A stretch of DNA of 64,000 nucleotides from Sulfurimonas sp. Lineage in GTDB: Bacteria > Campylobacterota > Campylobacteria > Campylobacterales > Sulfurimonadaceae. Each line of letters opens with the position of its first letter. Position 1 is the first letter of the stretch. The notes beneath the pieces were generated by a model. It saw nothing but the letters and a program-made list of their open reading frames with translations. It had not been told where the DNA came from and ran no database searches. The translations under genes and the position numbers were made by a program. The DNA lies in NCBI GenBank assembly GCA_021732045.1, contig JAKFWK010000002.1, positions 124,001 to 188,000 on the forward strand. The letters are read 5' to 3'. Shown one piece after another: positions 37,917 through 47,390 of this stretch.

Positions 37917-38906
37917 TTATGCCCCTAAACTTATCTCGAAACCTTTTCTCTCTCCACTCAAAAGTTCAACACTCCCACCATGCGCCTCAGCTATTTGTCT
38001 TGAGAGAACAAGCCCCAGTCCGTTTCCTTTGATTTTTGTACTCTTAAATGCCTCAAACAACTCTTTTTTATTCTCGATGCCAACACCACTATCATAGATA
38101 TAAAATTTATGAAAATTTTTATTTTTCTCATAAACTATCTCAACTACACCACTATCATTTTCATCAAGCTCAATTGCATCTATAGCATTGATTATAAAGT
38201 TTGAAAAGAGCATTTCAAGGAGATTTTTATCTGCATTTAACATAAAATTTTGCTCTGGAAATATAAATGCTATATCTTTTGAATAAGCATAATAACCAAT
38301 TGCCATATCAATGGACTCTTTAAGATCACTCCAAGCAAACGAACTCATGGAAGTTTCAACTCCCTTTGAAAACATAAGCGTGGATTTTATAATTCTCTCA
38401 ATTCTATAAACTGACTTTTGAATCTCCTCAACAATGGCTATATTTTCTGGAAGCACTCTTTTTTTGAGTGTTGAGCTTAAAAGCGAGATTGAGCCTATCG
38501 GATTTCGTATTTCATGGGATAGATGCGCTGCCATCTGCCCCATGGTTGCGAGGTTCTCTTTTCTTTTTTGCTCCGTTATATCCGTTGCACTCAACATATA
38601 TTTATCTTTATATACTGAACTCTTAATTAGATATGAGTGAGAGTTGAACGAAAGTTCATAATCACTGTTTTTTGATTCCAAAAGCTCAACCAAATGACTA
38701 AGAGATTTAGCCTGTGAGTTTTGCAAAAATAGTGTACCGTCTTCATTGAAAACCCATATAGCATTTGGCAAAAACTCTACAATTTTCTCAACACTATCTT
38801 GCAAAAGCTCATACGAATTTTTAAGCTCAGTAAACTCTCTCTCAACCTTATATGTCTGCTCTATTAAAATATTTAGCTCATCAGCCGTTACGCTTTGCTC
38901 TTGCAT
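37917..38906 (-). CDS. flgS: Flagellar sensor histidine kinase FlgS
   Basis: A 329-residue soluble histidine kinase. The N-terminal coiled coil and PAS-like part (LIEQTYKVEREFTELK, FLPNAIWVFNEDG) precede the dimerisation box HLSHEIRNPIGSI with the phosphorylated histidine. The ATPase part has NFIINAIDAI (N box), DSGVGI (G1) and GNGLGL (G2). The sequence closely follows FlgS of Campylobacter and Helicobacter, which phosphorylates FlgR to switch on sigma-54 flagellar genes. ATG 38906 overlaps the M18 gene's stop. Confidence 0.92.
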   Translation of the reverse strand: MQEQSVTADELNILIEQTYKVEREFTELKNSYELLQDSVEKIVEFLPNAIWVFNEDGTLFLQNSQAKSLSHLVELLESKNSDYELSFNSHSYLIKSSVYKDKYMLSATDITEQKRKENLATMGQMAAHLSHEIRNPIGSISLLSSTLKKRVLPENIAIVEEIQKSVYRIERIIKSTLMFSKGVETSMSSFAWSDLKESIDMAIGYYAYSKDIAFIFPEQNFMLNADKNLLEMLFSNFIINAIDAIELDENDSGVVEIVYEKNKNFHKFYIYDSGVGIENKKELFEAFKSTKIKGNGLGLVLSRQIAEAHGGSVELLSGERKGFEISLGA

Positions 38907-40165
38907 TAAACACCAAAACCTAAGAGAATTTTATAGAGCGAATACGCATCATCTCTTCCGCAAAGCTCTCTTATGGAGTGCATTGCAAGCGTAGGAAGTC
39001 CAATATCAACAGTCTCAATTCCAAGTCTTGTAGCTGTGATTGGTCCTATTGTTGAACCACACGCTATATCGCTTCTTGTAACAAAATTTTGAGTCGGCTC
39101 GCCAAGTGATGAAGCAACATTTAAAAATCTTGAGACTGTTTTGGAGTTAGATGCATATCTCTGGTTAACATTTGATTTTATTACAACACCTCCGTTTATA
39201 CGCGGTGCGTGATTTTGGTCATGCTTATCGGGAAAATTTGGATGGATAGCATGAGCATTATCGGCTGAAATCATGATGGATGAACGGATCATATTTACAA
39301 AATCATCATAATCAGCAAACATTTTATGCAGTGTATTTTCCAAAAATGAACCAGCCGCACCAGAGGTTGAACCGCTTCCAACTTCCTCGTGATCACTTGC
39401 AATAAAGAGCATAGGAACATCGTCACTAACACTACAAATAGCCACCATTGCAACATAGCAACTAAGAAGATTATCAAGTCTGGCACTAGCAATAAAATCA
39501 TCATCCAATCCTATAAAAGACGCATTTTGCACATCATAAAAACTAAGTTCGTTTGCATATAGCTCAACTACATCATCAATGCCGTTTCTACCAAGTTCAT
39601 CTCTTAAGAATTGTTCAAAATCAAACTCGCCTGCCGTTGAAACAATCGGACAGACATCTGTTTGCGGATTTACTTTTTTACTCATATGCACATCTCTATC
39701 CAGATGAATCGCCAAAGATGGAATAATTGCCATAGCTTTTTTAACATCTATGAGCGTTTCTTTGATAATATTTTGGCTATTTAAGTATGAAACTCGCCCG
39801 GCCAAAGACAAATCTCTATCAAACCATGGATTAAAAAGTATTCCGCCATAAGGTTCAACTCCAAGCTTTACCACTCCATGTTCTTTTATGATTGGATTTG
39901 GTTTTAGCTTTAGATTTGGCGAATCAGTATGAGAACCTATAATAGTATAGTTTAAACTGCCGGTATATGTAAAAGCTATGATAGAAGAGTCATTTCTAGT
40001 TACAAAATATCTCTTTCCATGCTTTAAATCCCATTTGCCAAGCTCATTAAGCTTCAAAAAACCTGCATTCTCAAACATCATTGCCATATTTCTGGTTGCA
40101 TGAAAAGGCGTAGGTGAAGCATCTAAAAAGCCAAGCAAACCATCATTAAAATCATTTTTATTCAT
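38906..40165 (-). CDS. M18 family aminopeptidase
   Basis: A 419-residue cobalt/zinc aminopeptidase. GSHTDSPNLKLKP and SDHEEVGSGSTSGA carry the metal and catalytic residues, and SADNAHAIHPN is the further ligand region. It releases N-terminal, often acidic, residues in the cytosol. The true start is ATG 40165 (MNKNDFND) because AAGGAG lies 8 bp before it; the longer frame to 40246 is not credible. It overlaps the DUF167 gene by 8 bases. Confidence 0.93.
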   Translation of the reverse strand: MNKNDFNDGLLGFLDASPTPFHATRNMAMMFENAGFLKLNELGKWDLKHGKRYFVTRNDSSIIAFTYTGSLNYTIIGSHTDSPNLKLKPNPIIKEHGVVKLGVEPYGGILFNPWFDRDLSLAGRVSYLNSQNIIKETLIDVKKAMAIIPSLAIHLDRDVHMSKKVNPQTDVCPIVSTAGEFDFEQFLRDELGRNGIDDVVELYANELSFYDVQNASFIGLDDDFIASARLDNLLSCYVAMVAICSVSDDVPMLFIASDHEEVGSGSTSGAAGSFLENTLHKMFADYDDFVNMIRSSIMISADNAHAIHPNFPDKHDQNHAPRINGGVVIKSNVNQRYASNSKTVSRFLNVASSLGEPTQNFVTRSDIACGSTIGPITATRLGIETVDIGLPTLAMHSIRELCGRDDAYSLYKILLGFGV

Positions 40166-40463
40166 ACTTAATCTCCTTTGGAAGTTTTTTCGGTGCCTTA
40201 ATGCGAAGCTGTTTATGGATGCTCTCTCGTCCGTAAACGACCTCAAAATCGGATATTTTTATACCAAACTCTTTTGCTAAAAAAGCCACCATATAGTCAG
40301 TTGCCCTACCAGCTACAGGTTGAGCTTTTACGCTTACTTTTAGTTGGTTGCCTTTTACTTTTCCTACAACATCCCTTTTAGCTGCAGGTGTTCCAAGTAT
40401 ATTTAAAACCAAAATATCCCCCTGCCATTCGTAAAAGAGATGCTTTAAATTTTTTGCTTTCAC
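40158..40463 (-). CDS. DUF167 (YggU) family protein
   Basis: A 101-residue protein with the YggU pattern VSVKAQPVAGRATDYMVAFLAKEFG and VVYGRESIHKQLRI. Function is unknown. The start is GTG 40463, which overlaps the TAG stop of the upstream gene by one base; the longer frame is an artefact. In an operon with the M18 gene. Confidence 0.85.
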   Translation of the reverse strand: MKAKNLKHLFYEWQGDILVLNILGTPAAKRDVVGKVKGNQLKVSVKAQPVAGRATDYMVAFLAKEFGIKISDFEVVYGRESIHKQLRIKAPKKLPKEIKYE

Positions 40464-40774
40464 TAAAAAAACAGCCAAATCAAAAGTGCAAAACCAATAA
40501 GAAGATTGAACCAACTCATTCCATCTTCAAATGCCATTATCAACAACTTATAATATTGCTCTTCTAAGAGCGGTTGGGAAACCAGAAGTTGCGTTTTTGC
40601 AAACTGTGTGATTTCGGCTCCCCAGATGTATGCAACAATCTCTGGAACAATGAAAAATAGAATGGTTCCAGCTATGCCCCAGAAATTTTTCTTTGGTTTC
40701 ATTGAGAGAAACGCTTCTTTTGTTTTTGGATTATTGGCGATTTCAACCACTTTTGCTTTGATTTTATCTCTCAT
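40463..40774 (-). CDS. Small membrane protein, unknown
   Basis: A 103-residue protein with an amphipathic basic N-terminus (residues 1-28), two hydrophobic segments (about 31-50 and 87-103) and an intervening helical region. I do not recognise a named family. ATG start at 40774. It lies 9 bp after dnaE and is coupled to the DUF167 gene. Confidence 0.7.
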   Translation of the reverse strand: MRDKIKAKVVEIANNPKTKEAFLSMKPKKNFWGIAGTILFFIVPEIVAYIWGAEITQFAKTQLLVSQPLLEEQYYKLLIMAFEDGMSWFNLLIGFALLIWLFF

Positions 40775-40783
40775 TTTATACTC

Positions 40784-43700
40784 CTAAGAACCCAAAACAT
40801 CAACGGCTCTGTTGCCTTCAAGCAGTGTGACTATCTTGCCGTCAACTCCAATGGCGGACTCTATAATGACATTTTGAAGTTTTGAGATGATGGTTAGTTT
40901 TAGCTCTCTGTTTCCTGGATTTTGTCTCACTAGTGTGTAGAGCTCATCTAAAATCTTTGTGTCACTATCAAGTCTTATTGCCAAATGGATAGGCTCCCTT
41001 ATAACTTCTCTTGTCTCTTTTTTAGTTTTTTTAGTCTCTTTGGTTGCCTCTTTTAGAGTCATAATCTTGCTCACACTAACTCTTGTAAACATATCTGTTT
41101 GAGTAACTCTCGCTTTAAATGCAACAGGTTCTTGCAAATCCATCTCGTTCAGTTCATCAAGCTTGTCTGAGAAGAGCATAATCTCCATGTTTCCATGAAA
41201 ATCCATAAGGTTCACAATCCCAAACTGGCTTCCCTTTTTGGATATTTTCTTCTGAATATCTTCAACTTTACCTATCAAAACAACATAAGAGCCATCTTTA
41301 ACATCTGGCAGTTCAGACGACAGTGTATAATCAAGCTCACCCATCTTTTCTCTATATTTGTCAAGCGGATGACCTGATACATAAAAACCTAAAGTCTCTT
41401 TCTCAAACTCCAAAATCTCTTTTAGTTCGTACTCTGGGGAATTTTGCAGCCTAAGCTCGACAGTAGTTATCTCTGTATCATCCCCAAAAAGACTTCCAGA
41501 AGCATTCTTTTTGGCAATAGAGGCATCTCTTGCAGTCTCAACAATAAGTTCTATCTGATCTAAAAGAGCCTTTCTAGAATATCCAAATCTATCAAAACCA
41601 CCTGATTTTATGGTTGATTCTATAAATCTTTTGTTTACTTTTGATGAGTCGATGCGATTTACAAAATCCTGCATAGACTTAAACTCTCCCTCTTTTTCCC
41701 TTGTCTCTATAATTGAAAAAACAGCGCTCTCTCCGACTCCCTTGATTGCACCTAAACCAAAAATAATCATATCTCTGTCATCTTTATTTACTGCAGAAAA
41801 TTCTAAATAGGAGTCATTTACATCTGGCGGGGATAACTCTATACCCATTCTCTTTGCTTCATCGATATAGTGAACAACTTTTTCTGTTTTATCTTTATCG
41901 GATGTTAAAAGCGCTGCCATAAACTCATTTGGATAATATGTCTTGAGCCACGCAGTCTGAAAAGTAACCATAGCATAAGCTGCCGAGTGGGATTTGTTAA
42001 AACCGTATCCGGCAAATTTTTCAATCAAATCAAAGAGTTTAGAGGCTTTGTTATAATCATAACCCTGTTTTTGTGCTCCAGAGGCAAACTCATCATTAAA
42101 AACAGACATATCTTTTTTCTTACCCATTGAACGACGGATGATATCTGAATATCCGAGAGAAAATCCACCGATAGTTTGAACAATCTGCATGACCTGTTCT
42201 TGATAAACGATGACTCCATAGGTGTTTTTAAGTATCGGCTCCATGGCATCAAAAGTGTACTCGATTGCCTCTCGCCCATGTTTTCGCTCTATAAAACTAT
42301 CAAGCATCCCAGACTCCATAGGTCCTGGTCTATAGAGTGCTAAAACCGCAATCAAATCCTCGAAGTTATCTGGTTTTAACCTCTTGTTTAAGTCCTGCAT
42401 CCCAGAACTCTCTATCTGGAACATCCCAACAGTACTGCCGCCTTGAATAATCTCATAAACCTTTGGATCATTCTCGTTTATCTCATACCAATTCACTTCC
42501 TTGTTGTATCTTCTTTTTACAAGCTTTATGGCGTTATCTATAACATCAAGGGTCTTAAGACCCAAAAAGTCGAACTTTATCAAGTCAACATCTTCAAGAT
42601 AATTAAGTGAGTACTGAGTTACAAATGTAGTGTCGCCGGATGGTTTATAAATGGGAGTTTTTTTCCAAAGCTCTTCGTTTGAGATTACAACACCGGCTGC
42701 ATGTATACCTGAGTTTCGTTTTAAGCCTTCTAGTTTTTTAGCAAATTCCCAGACTCTTTTTGCATTTACATCACCCTCTATCAACTCTGCAATTTTTGGC
42801 TCTTTTTGAAAAGCTCCCTCTATAAACTCGCCTTTTTTCTCTTTGCCGTTTAGTGTAATACCTAGTTCATCAGGGATAAGTTTTGCCATTTTATCGGCTT
42901 GAGAGAGTGGCATATCAAGAACACGGGCGACATCTCGAATAACCCCTTTTGCTAAAAGAGAACCGAAGGTAATGATTTGAGCAACTTGATTTCGTCCATA
43001 CTTCTCAACTACATAATCAATAACTTCCCCACGGCGAGCCTGCATAAAATCCATATCAATATCGGGCATACTGACGCGTTCAGGATTTAAAAATCTCTCA
43101 AAAAGCAGTTCATACTTCATGGGGTCAATATCCGTGATGTCAAGAGAATAAGCAACCAAGCTACCAGCCGCACTTCCCCGTCCCGGTCCGACAGCTATAC
43201 CTTTTTCTTTTGCAACTTTAACAAAATCCCAAACTATAAGCATATATCCTGGAAATTTCATGGAGTTGATAACATTCATCTCAAACTCTAATCTTGCTAT
43301 ATACTCCTCATGTTTTTCCTGCGGCACATGCTTTAGTCTGTTTTGAAGCCCGATTTTACATCTATATATAAAATACTCTGCATCGTTTTTATCAGCACTG
43401 CTTTTCCAAGCTCTTTTTTGCTCTTTCGTTGCGTTGGCATCTAGCTCTTCATCATCCACACTATCAATATCTAAACCATCATCTTTAGCATACTCTTGTG
43501 TAAATTTAAAATTGGGTGGAATTGGGTCTCCGAGTTTTAGTTCTAAATTACATTTGTTCACTATATCTTGTGTATTTGCTATGGCTTCTGGAATATCGGC
43601 AAAAAGCCTAGCCATCTGCTCGGGGCTTTTTAGATAAAACTCATGTACTGAGTGACGCATACGATTTGGGTCATCATAAAGTTTATTCATACCAATACAC

Positions 43701-44392
43701 ATAAAAGCCTCATGATACTGAGCATCATCAGGATAAGTGTAGTGGGTGTCGTTTGTCGCAACCACTTTTATATCGAGCTCTTTTGAAATACGAAGTATCT
43801 GCTCATCAATAAAGAGCTGATCGCCAATCCCATGACGCATAATCTCTAAGTAAAAATCATCTCCAAAGATTTCTTTATACTCTTTTGCTACTTTTATAGC
43901 TCCATCATATCCAAGTGCACCGTTTCTAACATTTCTATCATTTGCCAAATTTAAATGCCAATTAACCTCGCCCTGCAAACAAGCAGAGGAACATATAAGC
44001 CCCTCTGAGTGCTCGCGAAGTTCATTTTTATTTATACGCGGAAAGTAGTAAAAACCATCTATAAACGCTTTAGATGAGAGATACATAAGGTTCTCATAAC
44101 CTATCTGGTTTTTAGCGTACAAACAGATATGAAATCGCTGTTTTGTACTTTTGTCATCAAGCGTATCTCCGTTATGGATATACCCTTCCATTCCAATAAT
44201 CGGCTTTATGTCAGCTTCTCTCATCTGTTTGTAAAAATCAATAGCACCAAACATATTCCCATGATCTGTCATAGCAACAGAATTCATGCCAAGAATTTTG
44301 AGCTGTTTAACAAGATTTGTGAGTTTGTTTGCACCGTCTAAAAGAGAGTATTCAGTGTGCAGATGCAGGTGTGTAAATAGCTGGGTGCTCAT
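40784..44392 (-). CDS. dnaE: DNA polymerase III subunit alpha
   Basis: A 1202-residue replicative polymerase. The N-terminal PHP domain begins HLHTEYSLLDGA. The catalytic aspartates are in PDIDMDFMQARR, and VGPGRGSAAGSLVAY is the palm signature. A helix-hairpin-helix region (about 870-940) and an OB domain (about 1010-1090) follow. ATG start at 44392. Confidence 0.97.
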   Translation of the reverse strand: MSTQLFTHLHLHTEYSLLDGANKLTNLVKQLKILGMNSVAMTDHGNMFGAIDFYKQMREADIKPIIGMEGYIHNGDTLDDKSTKQRFHICLYAKNQIGYENLMYLSSKAFIDGFYYFPRINKNELREHSEGLICSSACLQGEVNWHLNLANDRNVRNGALGYDGAIKVAKEYKEIFGDDFYLEIMRHGIGDQLFIDEQILRISKELDIKVVATNDTHYTYPDDAQYHEAFMCIGMNKLYDDPNRMRHSVHEFYLKSPEQMARLFADIPEAIANTQDIVNKCNLELKLGDPIPPNFKFTQEYAKDDGLDIDSVDDEELDANATKEQKRAWKSSADKNDAEYFIYRCKIGLQNRLKHVPQEKHEEYIARLEFEMNVINSMKFPGYMLIVWDFVKVAKEKGIAVGPGRGSAAGSLVAYSLDITDIDPMKYELLFERFLNPERVSMPDIDMDFMQARRGEVIDYVVEKYGRNQVAQIITFGSLLAKGVIRDVARVLDMPLSQADKMAKLIPDELGITLNGKEKKGEFIEGAFQKEPKIAELIEGDVNAKRVWEFAKKLEGLKRNSGIHAAGVVISNEELWKKTPIYKPSGDTTFVTQYSLNYLEDVDLIKFDFLGLKTLDVIDNAIKLVKRRYNKEVNWYEINENDPKVYEIIQGGSTVGMFQIESSGMQDLNKRLKPDNFEDLIAVLALYRPGPMESGMLDSFIERKHGREAIEYTFDAMEPILKNTYGVIVYQEQVMQIVQTIGGFSLGYSDIIRRSMGKKKDMSVFNDEFASGAQKQGYDYNKASKLFDLIEKFAGYGFNKSHSAAYAMVTFQTAWLKTYYPNEFMAALLTSDKDKTEKVVHYIDEAKRMGIELSPPDVNDSYLEFSAVNKDDRDMIIFGLGAIKGVGESAVFSIIETREKEGEFKSMQDFVNRIDSSKVNKRFIESTIKSGGFDRFGYSRKALLDQIELIVETARDASIAKKNASGSLFGDDTEITTVELRLQNSPEYELKEILEFEKETLGFYVSGHPLDKYREKMGELDYTLSSELPDVKDGSYVVLIGKVEDIQKKISKKGSQFGIVNLMDFHGNMEIMLFSDKLDELNEMDLQEPVAFKARVTQTDMFTRVSVSKIMTLKEATKETKKTKKETREVIREPIHLAIRLDSDTKILDELYTLVRQNPGNRELKLTIISKLQNVIIESAIGVDGKIVTLLEGNRAVDVLGS

Positions 44393-44599
44393 GAGAGATT
44401 AACCTTTTTTATATCTATTTGTTGATTTTATAAGAGATTGAATTATAGTGATAATGACTTAATATGAGGTAATGAGTAGAGTTCAACAATGTTATAAAGC
44501 TATGAATATATTTTTTTGTTGAAGCATGAAAACTAGAACACACTTCAACTTACTATTAAAAAATATTTTGTTAGAATCAAAAAATAGCTTGTAAAAAAC

Positions 44600-44841
44600 T
44601 TACTTTTTCTGAACATAGATTCTACACCAACCCTCTGGATTAATTGTGCCTTCAACCATCTTACACTCTTTGGTTTGTGAAAGAAAATAGGTACAAGTTG
44701 CACATTTTTTCCATCATTTGGCATATCTTGATACTTGAATGTTGCTTTTGGCACTTTCGCATAAAGTGGAGTTGTACTCCAAGTTACCAAACCTAACATT
44801 GCTGCATACTTTAAAAAAACTCTTCGCGATAAAGCTTCCAT
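44600..44841 (-). CDS. High-potential iron-sulfur protein (HiPIP), frameshifted
   Basis: ATG 44841 (AAGGAT upstream) opens a Tat signal peptide SRRVFLKYAAM and a mature start KVPKATFKYQDMPNDGK. At 44705-44710 six A residues (minus strand) put the frame one base off. With a -1 shift at A AAA AAT, or one more A, the frame continues as C-A-T-C, then TKECKMVEG, then PEGWCRIYV and stops at 44600. This gives the four cysteine ligands of a HiPIP 4Fe-4S cluster. Without the shift the frame runs on to 44545 with an unrelated tail and no cysteines. HiPIPs are periplasmic electron carriers. Confidence 0.82.
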
Positions 44842-44990
44842 AACACTATCCTTTTATAAAGTAATTTAAACTCAAAAAAAACAATATTCCTGCTGCTCTT
44901 AAATTATAGTAAGTTTTTATATTTAGATAGTTATTGAAAGATTTGTGCAGTTAAATGTTTTGGAGGTGAGAAATCTCACATCCAAGATGG

Positions 44991-45557
44991 TTATTTTACT
45001 TTTTCTAAATACTCACCATCAACCGTATTTACTCTGATTGTATCGCCTTCTAACACATGATAAGGCACTTGAACAACCGCTCCACTCTCAAGAGTTGCTG
45101 GTTTTTTACTTCCGCTTGAAGTATCACCTTTAAAGTTTGGTGGAGTCTCTGTTATAACAAACTCCATAACCTCAGGAGCAGAAACAGAGATAGCATTACC
45201 TTTATAGAAAATCATATCAACACTAATGCCATCTTTAAACCATTTTGAAGCATCATCACACTGATCATATGAGAGAGGAATCTGCTCATAAGACTCGTTA
45301 TCCATAAATTGGAACGATTCACCATCGTCATAAAGATACTGCATAGTCTTAAAAGTTATTTCAGGAACTTCAAATTTATCACCTGCGTGAACAGTTTTTT
45401 CAACAACTTTACCATTTAAAAAACTCTTCACCTTCATACGAACAAACGCTGCACCTTTGCCCGGTTTAACATGTTGAAATTCCACCACTTTATATGGTAC
45501 TTCGCCTATAATAAGACGAACATTTTTCTTAATATCACCCATTCCGATAGTTGCCAT
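44991..45557 (-). CDS. efp: Elongation factor P
   Basis: A 188-residue translation factor that relieves stalling at polyproline. The KOW-like domain 1 ends in the loop VKPGKGAAF with lysine at position 34, the site that is often beta-lysylated. The true start is ATG 45557 ([12 protein letters not shown]) with AAAAGG upstream. The longer frame to 45707 overlaps the tgt promoter and is rejected. Confidence 0.96.
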   Translation of the reverse strand: MATIGMGDIKKNVRLIIGEVPYKVVEFQHVKPGKGAAFVRMKVKSFLNGKVVEKTVHAGDKFEVPEITFKTMQYLYDDGESFQFMDNESYEQIPLSYDQCDDASKWFKDGISVDMIFYKGNAISVSAPEVMEFVITETPPNFKGDTSSGSKKPATLESGAVVQVPYHVLEGDTIRVNTVDGEYLEKVK

Positions 45558-45615
45558 AAACACACCTTTTGTAGAAACAATTTTCGTGATTTTACATAAA
45601 AGAGCCTTAGAATGG

Positions 45616-45621
45616 TATAAT
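45616..45621 (+). promoter_or_regulatory. Candidate -10 box of tgt
   Basis: TATAAT in GGTATAATATGAC lies 36 bp before the tgt ATG, in the 100-bp divergent gap with efp. No clear -35. Confidence 0.45.
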
Positions 45622-45657
45622 ATGACATATTTTAAAATAAATAGGATTCTAACAATT

Positions 45658-46776
45658 ATGCAATTTACACTAGATGCCACCTCAAAAAATGCAAGAGCTT
45701 GCACCATTGTAACTGCTCACTCAACTATAAAAACCCCAGTATTTATGCCAGTTGGAACACTTGGAAGTGTTAAATCTTTAGATATGCAAGATGTAGTTGA
45801 ACTACTAGGCGCGGAGATAATCCTAGCAAATACCTACCATATGTATCTTCGTCCAGGTGATGCAACTGTTGCAAAGATGGGTAAACTTCATGGATTTACA
45901 ACTTACCCTAAAAGCTTCTTAACAGACAGCGGCGGTTTTCAGGCATTTAGTCTTAGTGGCATAAGCAAACCAAAGGCTGATGGAATTGAGTTTCGTAGCC
46001 ATATTGATGGAAGCAAACATTTTTTTACACCAAAAAAAGTTATAGACATTGGACACAACCTTGGCTCTGATATCATGATGATACTTGATGATTTAGTTGC
46101 TCTTCCTGCAACGCAAGAGAGAATCGCGCTAAGCATTGAAAGAACTACTGCATGGGCAAAAGAGAGTATTGAATACTTTAGAGAGAAGCAAAAAGAGGGC
46201 ATTGGATGCGAGCAAAATATCTTTGCAATCATTCAAGGCGGAACAGATAAAGCTTTTCGTACAAAAAGTGCAACTGAACTTTGCGAGCTTGATTATGATG
46301 GTTTTGCTATCGGCGGTCTTAGTGTTGGCGAATTAAACAACGAAATGTATGACACAGTAGAGCACACAACAAAATATATGCCAAAAAATAAACCAAGATA
46401 TCTAATGGGTGTTGGAACTCCAGAGGATTTAATAGAAAATATCGAAAGAGGCATCGATATGTTTGACTGCGTTATGCCAACAAGAAATGCCAGAAATGGA
46501 ACACTTTTTACCTCTTTTGGCAGACTGAACATCAAAGGTGCTATCTTTAAGGAGGATGAGGCTCCTGTTGATAGCGAGTGCAAATGCCTTACATGTCAGA
46601 GATACTCAAGAGCATATCTAAACCATCTTTTTCGTGCTCGTGAATTGACATATTTTAGGTTAGCTACTATCCATAATCTTCACTACTACCTCAACCTTAT
46701 GAGAGAAGCCAGAGAGGCGATTTTAGAGGATAGATACAGTGAATTCAAAGCAGAATTTTATGCAAAAAGAGGCTAA
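45658..46776 (+). CDS. tgt: tRNA-guanine transglycosylase
   Basis: A 372-residue enzyme that exchanges guanine-34 for preQ1 in queuosine tRNAs. [10 protein letters not shown] carries the catalytic region, GGLSVGE and [13 protein letters not shown] are signatures, and the zinc site is C-K-C-x2-C with a later histidine ([19 protein letters not shown]). Start is ATG 45658 (MQFTLDAT); the longer frame from 45586 crosses the promoter. Confidence 0.96.
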   Translation: MQFTLDATSKNARACTIVTAHSTIKTPVFMPVGTLGSVKSLDMQDVVELLGAEIILANTYHMYLRPGDATVAKMGKLHGFTTYPKSFLTDSGGFQAFSLSGISKPKADGIEFRSHIDGSKHFFTPKKVIDIGHNLGSDIMMILDDLVALPATQERIALSIERTTAWAKESIEYFREKQKEGIGCEQNIFAIIQGGTDKAFRTKSATELCELDYDGFAIGGLSVGELNNEMYDTVEHTTKYMPKNKPRYLMGVGTPEDLIENIERGIDMFDCVMPTRNARNGTLFTSFGRLNIKGAIFKEDEAPVDSECKCLTCQRYSRAYLNHLFRARELTYFRLATIHNLHYYLNLMREAREAILEDRYSEFKAEFYAKRG

Positions 46777-46777
46777 T

Positions 46778-47020
46778 ATGCAAGAAGAAAAAGGTGTACA
46801 AAAAAAACCAACAAATCCGCTCCATGGCATGACTTTAGAGAAAATCTTGATTATTTTAGTTGATCATTATGGCTGGGAAGAGCTTGGAGAACGCATCAAT
46901 ATACGATGTTTCAAGATGGACTCATCCATAGGTTCATCACTTAAATTTCTAAGAAAAACAGATTGGGCAAGAGCAAAAGTAGAAAAACTCTATATTGATT
47001 CAATAAAAAAGTTCAAATAA
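46778..47020 (+). CDS. VF530 family DNA-binding protein
   Basis: An 80-residue protein of the VF530/DUF2132 family: [25 protein letters not shown], then [22 protein letters not shown] and [12 protein letters not shown]530 from Vibrio has a double-helix-motif fold that binds DNA. The start is ATG 46778 (AAAGAGG upstream), one base after the tgt stop. Confidence 0.88.
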   Translation: MQEEKGVQKKPTNPLHGMTLEKILIILVDHYGWEELGERINIRCFKMDSSIGSSLKFLRKTDWARAKVEKLYIDSIKKFK

Positions 47021-47072
47021 TGGAGAGTGGGAGTGAAGTTTTAAAAGATAGAAGTGTTTAGAAAAATTTAGA

Positions 47073-47103
47073 TTTATAATCCTCCAAAAGGATGGATTAT
47101 AAA
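47073..47103. terminator. Hairpin between convergent VF530 and YdcH-like genes
   Basis: TTTATAATCC (47073-47082) pairs perfectly with GGATTATAAA (47094-47103). It overlaps the stop of the minus-strand gene and probably ends transcription from both sides, although no long T run follows. Confidence 0.45.
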
Positions 47104-47333
47104 CTATGCTCTTTTTTGTATGCCATCAAAATACTATACGCTTCATCTTTTAACATTAGCTTCTCTTTTTTAAGAACTTCTAGTTCCATATCCGTTAATA
47201 CTAACTCTGAGTTTTCAGCTTTTGTTATTTTGTCATCAAGCTCATTATGTTTATGAAAAATTTTCATAAAATGAGCATTCTCAGACTCTTTCTCTTTCAT
47301 GTGAGTAATAATATCGCGATATTCATGTAGCAT
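47097..47333 (-). CDS. YdcH/DUF465 family small protein
   Basis: A 78-residue, highly charged helical protein with FMKIFHKHNELDDKITKAE and LEVLKKEKLMLKDEAYSIL, the DUF465 coiled-coil pattern. Function is unknown. ATG start at 47333. Downstream of the pyrC-like gene on the same strand. Confidence 0.85.
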   Translation of the reverse strand: MLHEYRDIITHMKEKESENAHFMKIFHKHNELDDKITKAENSELVLTDMELEVLKKEKLMLKDEAYSILMAYKKEHSL

Positions 47334-47390
47334 TTGCGTTCCTTAATTTTTTTGAAATATTATCATATCTATATTTAATCCATCCAACAC

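Noticed and set aside
40166..40246. N-terminal extension of the M18 aminopeptidase
   Set aside because: It overlaps the conserved DUF167 gene, and AAGGAG points to ATG 40165.
45558..45707. N-terminal extension of elongation factor P
   Set aside because: The family starts at MATIGMGD and the extension runs through the divergent tgt promoter; ATG 45557 has a good ribosome binding site.
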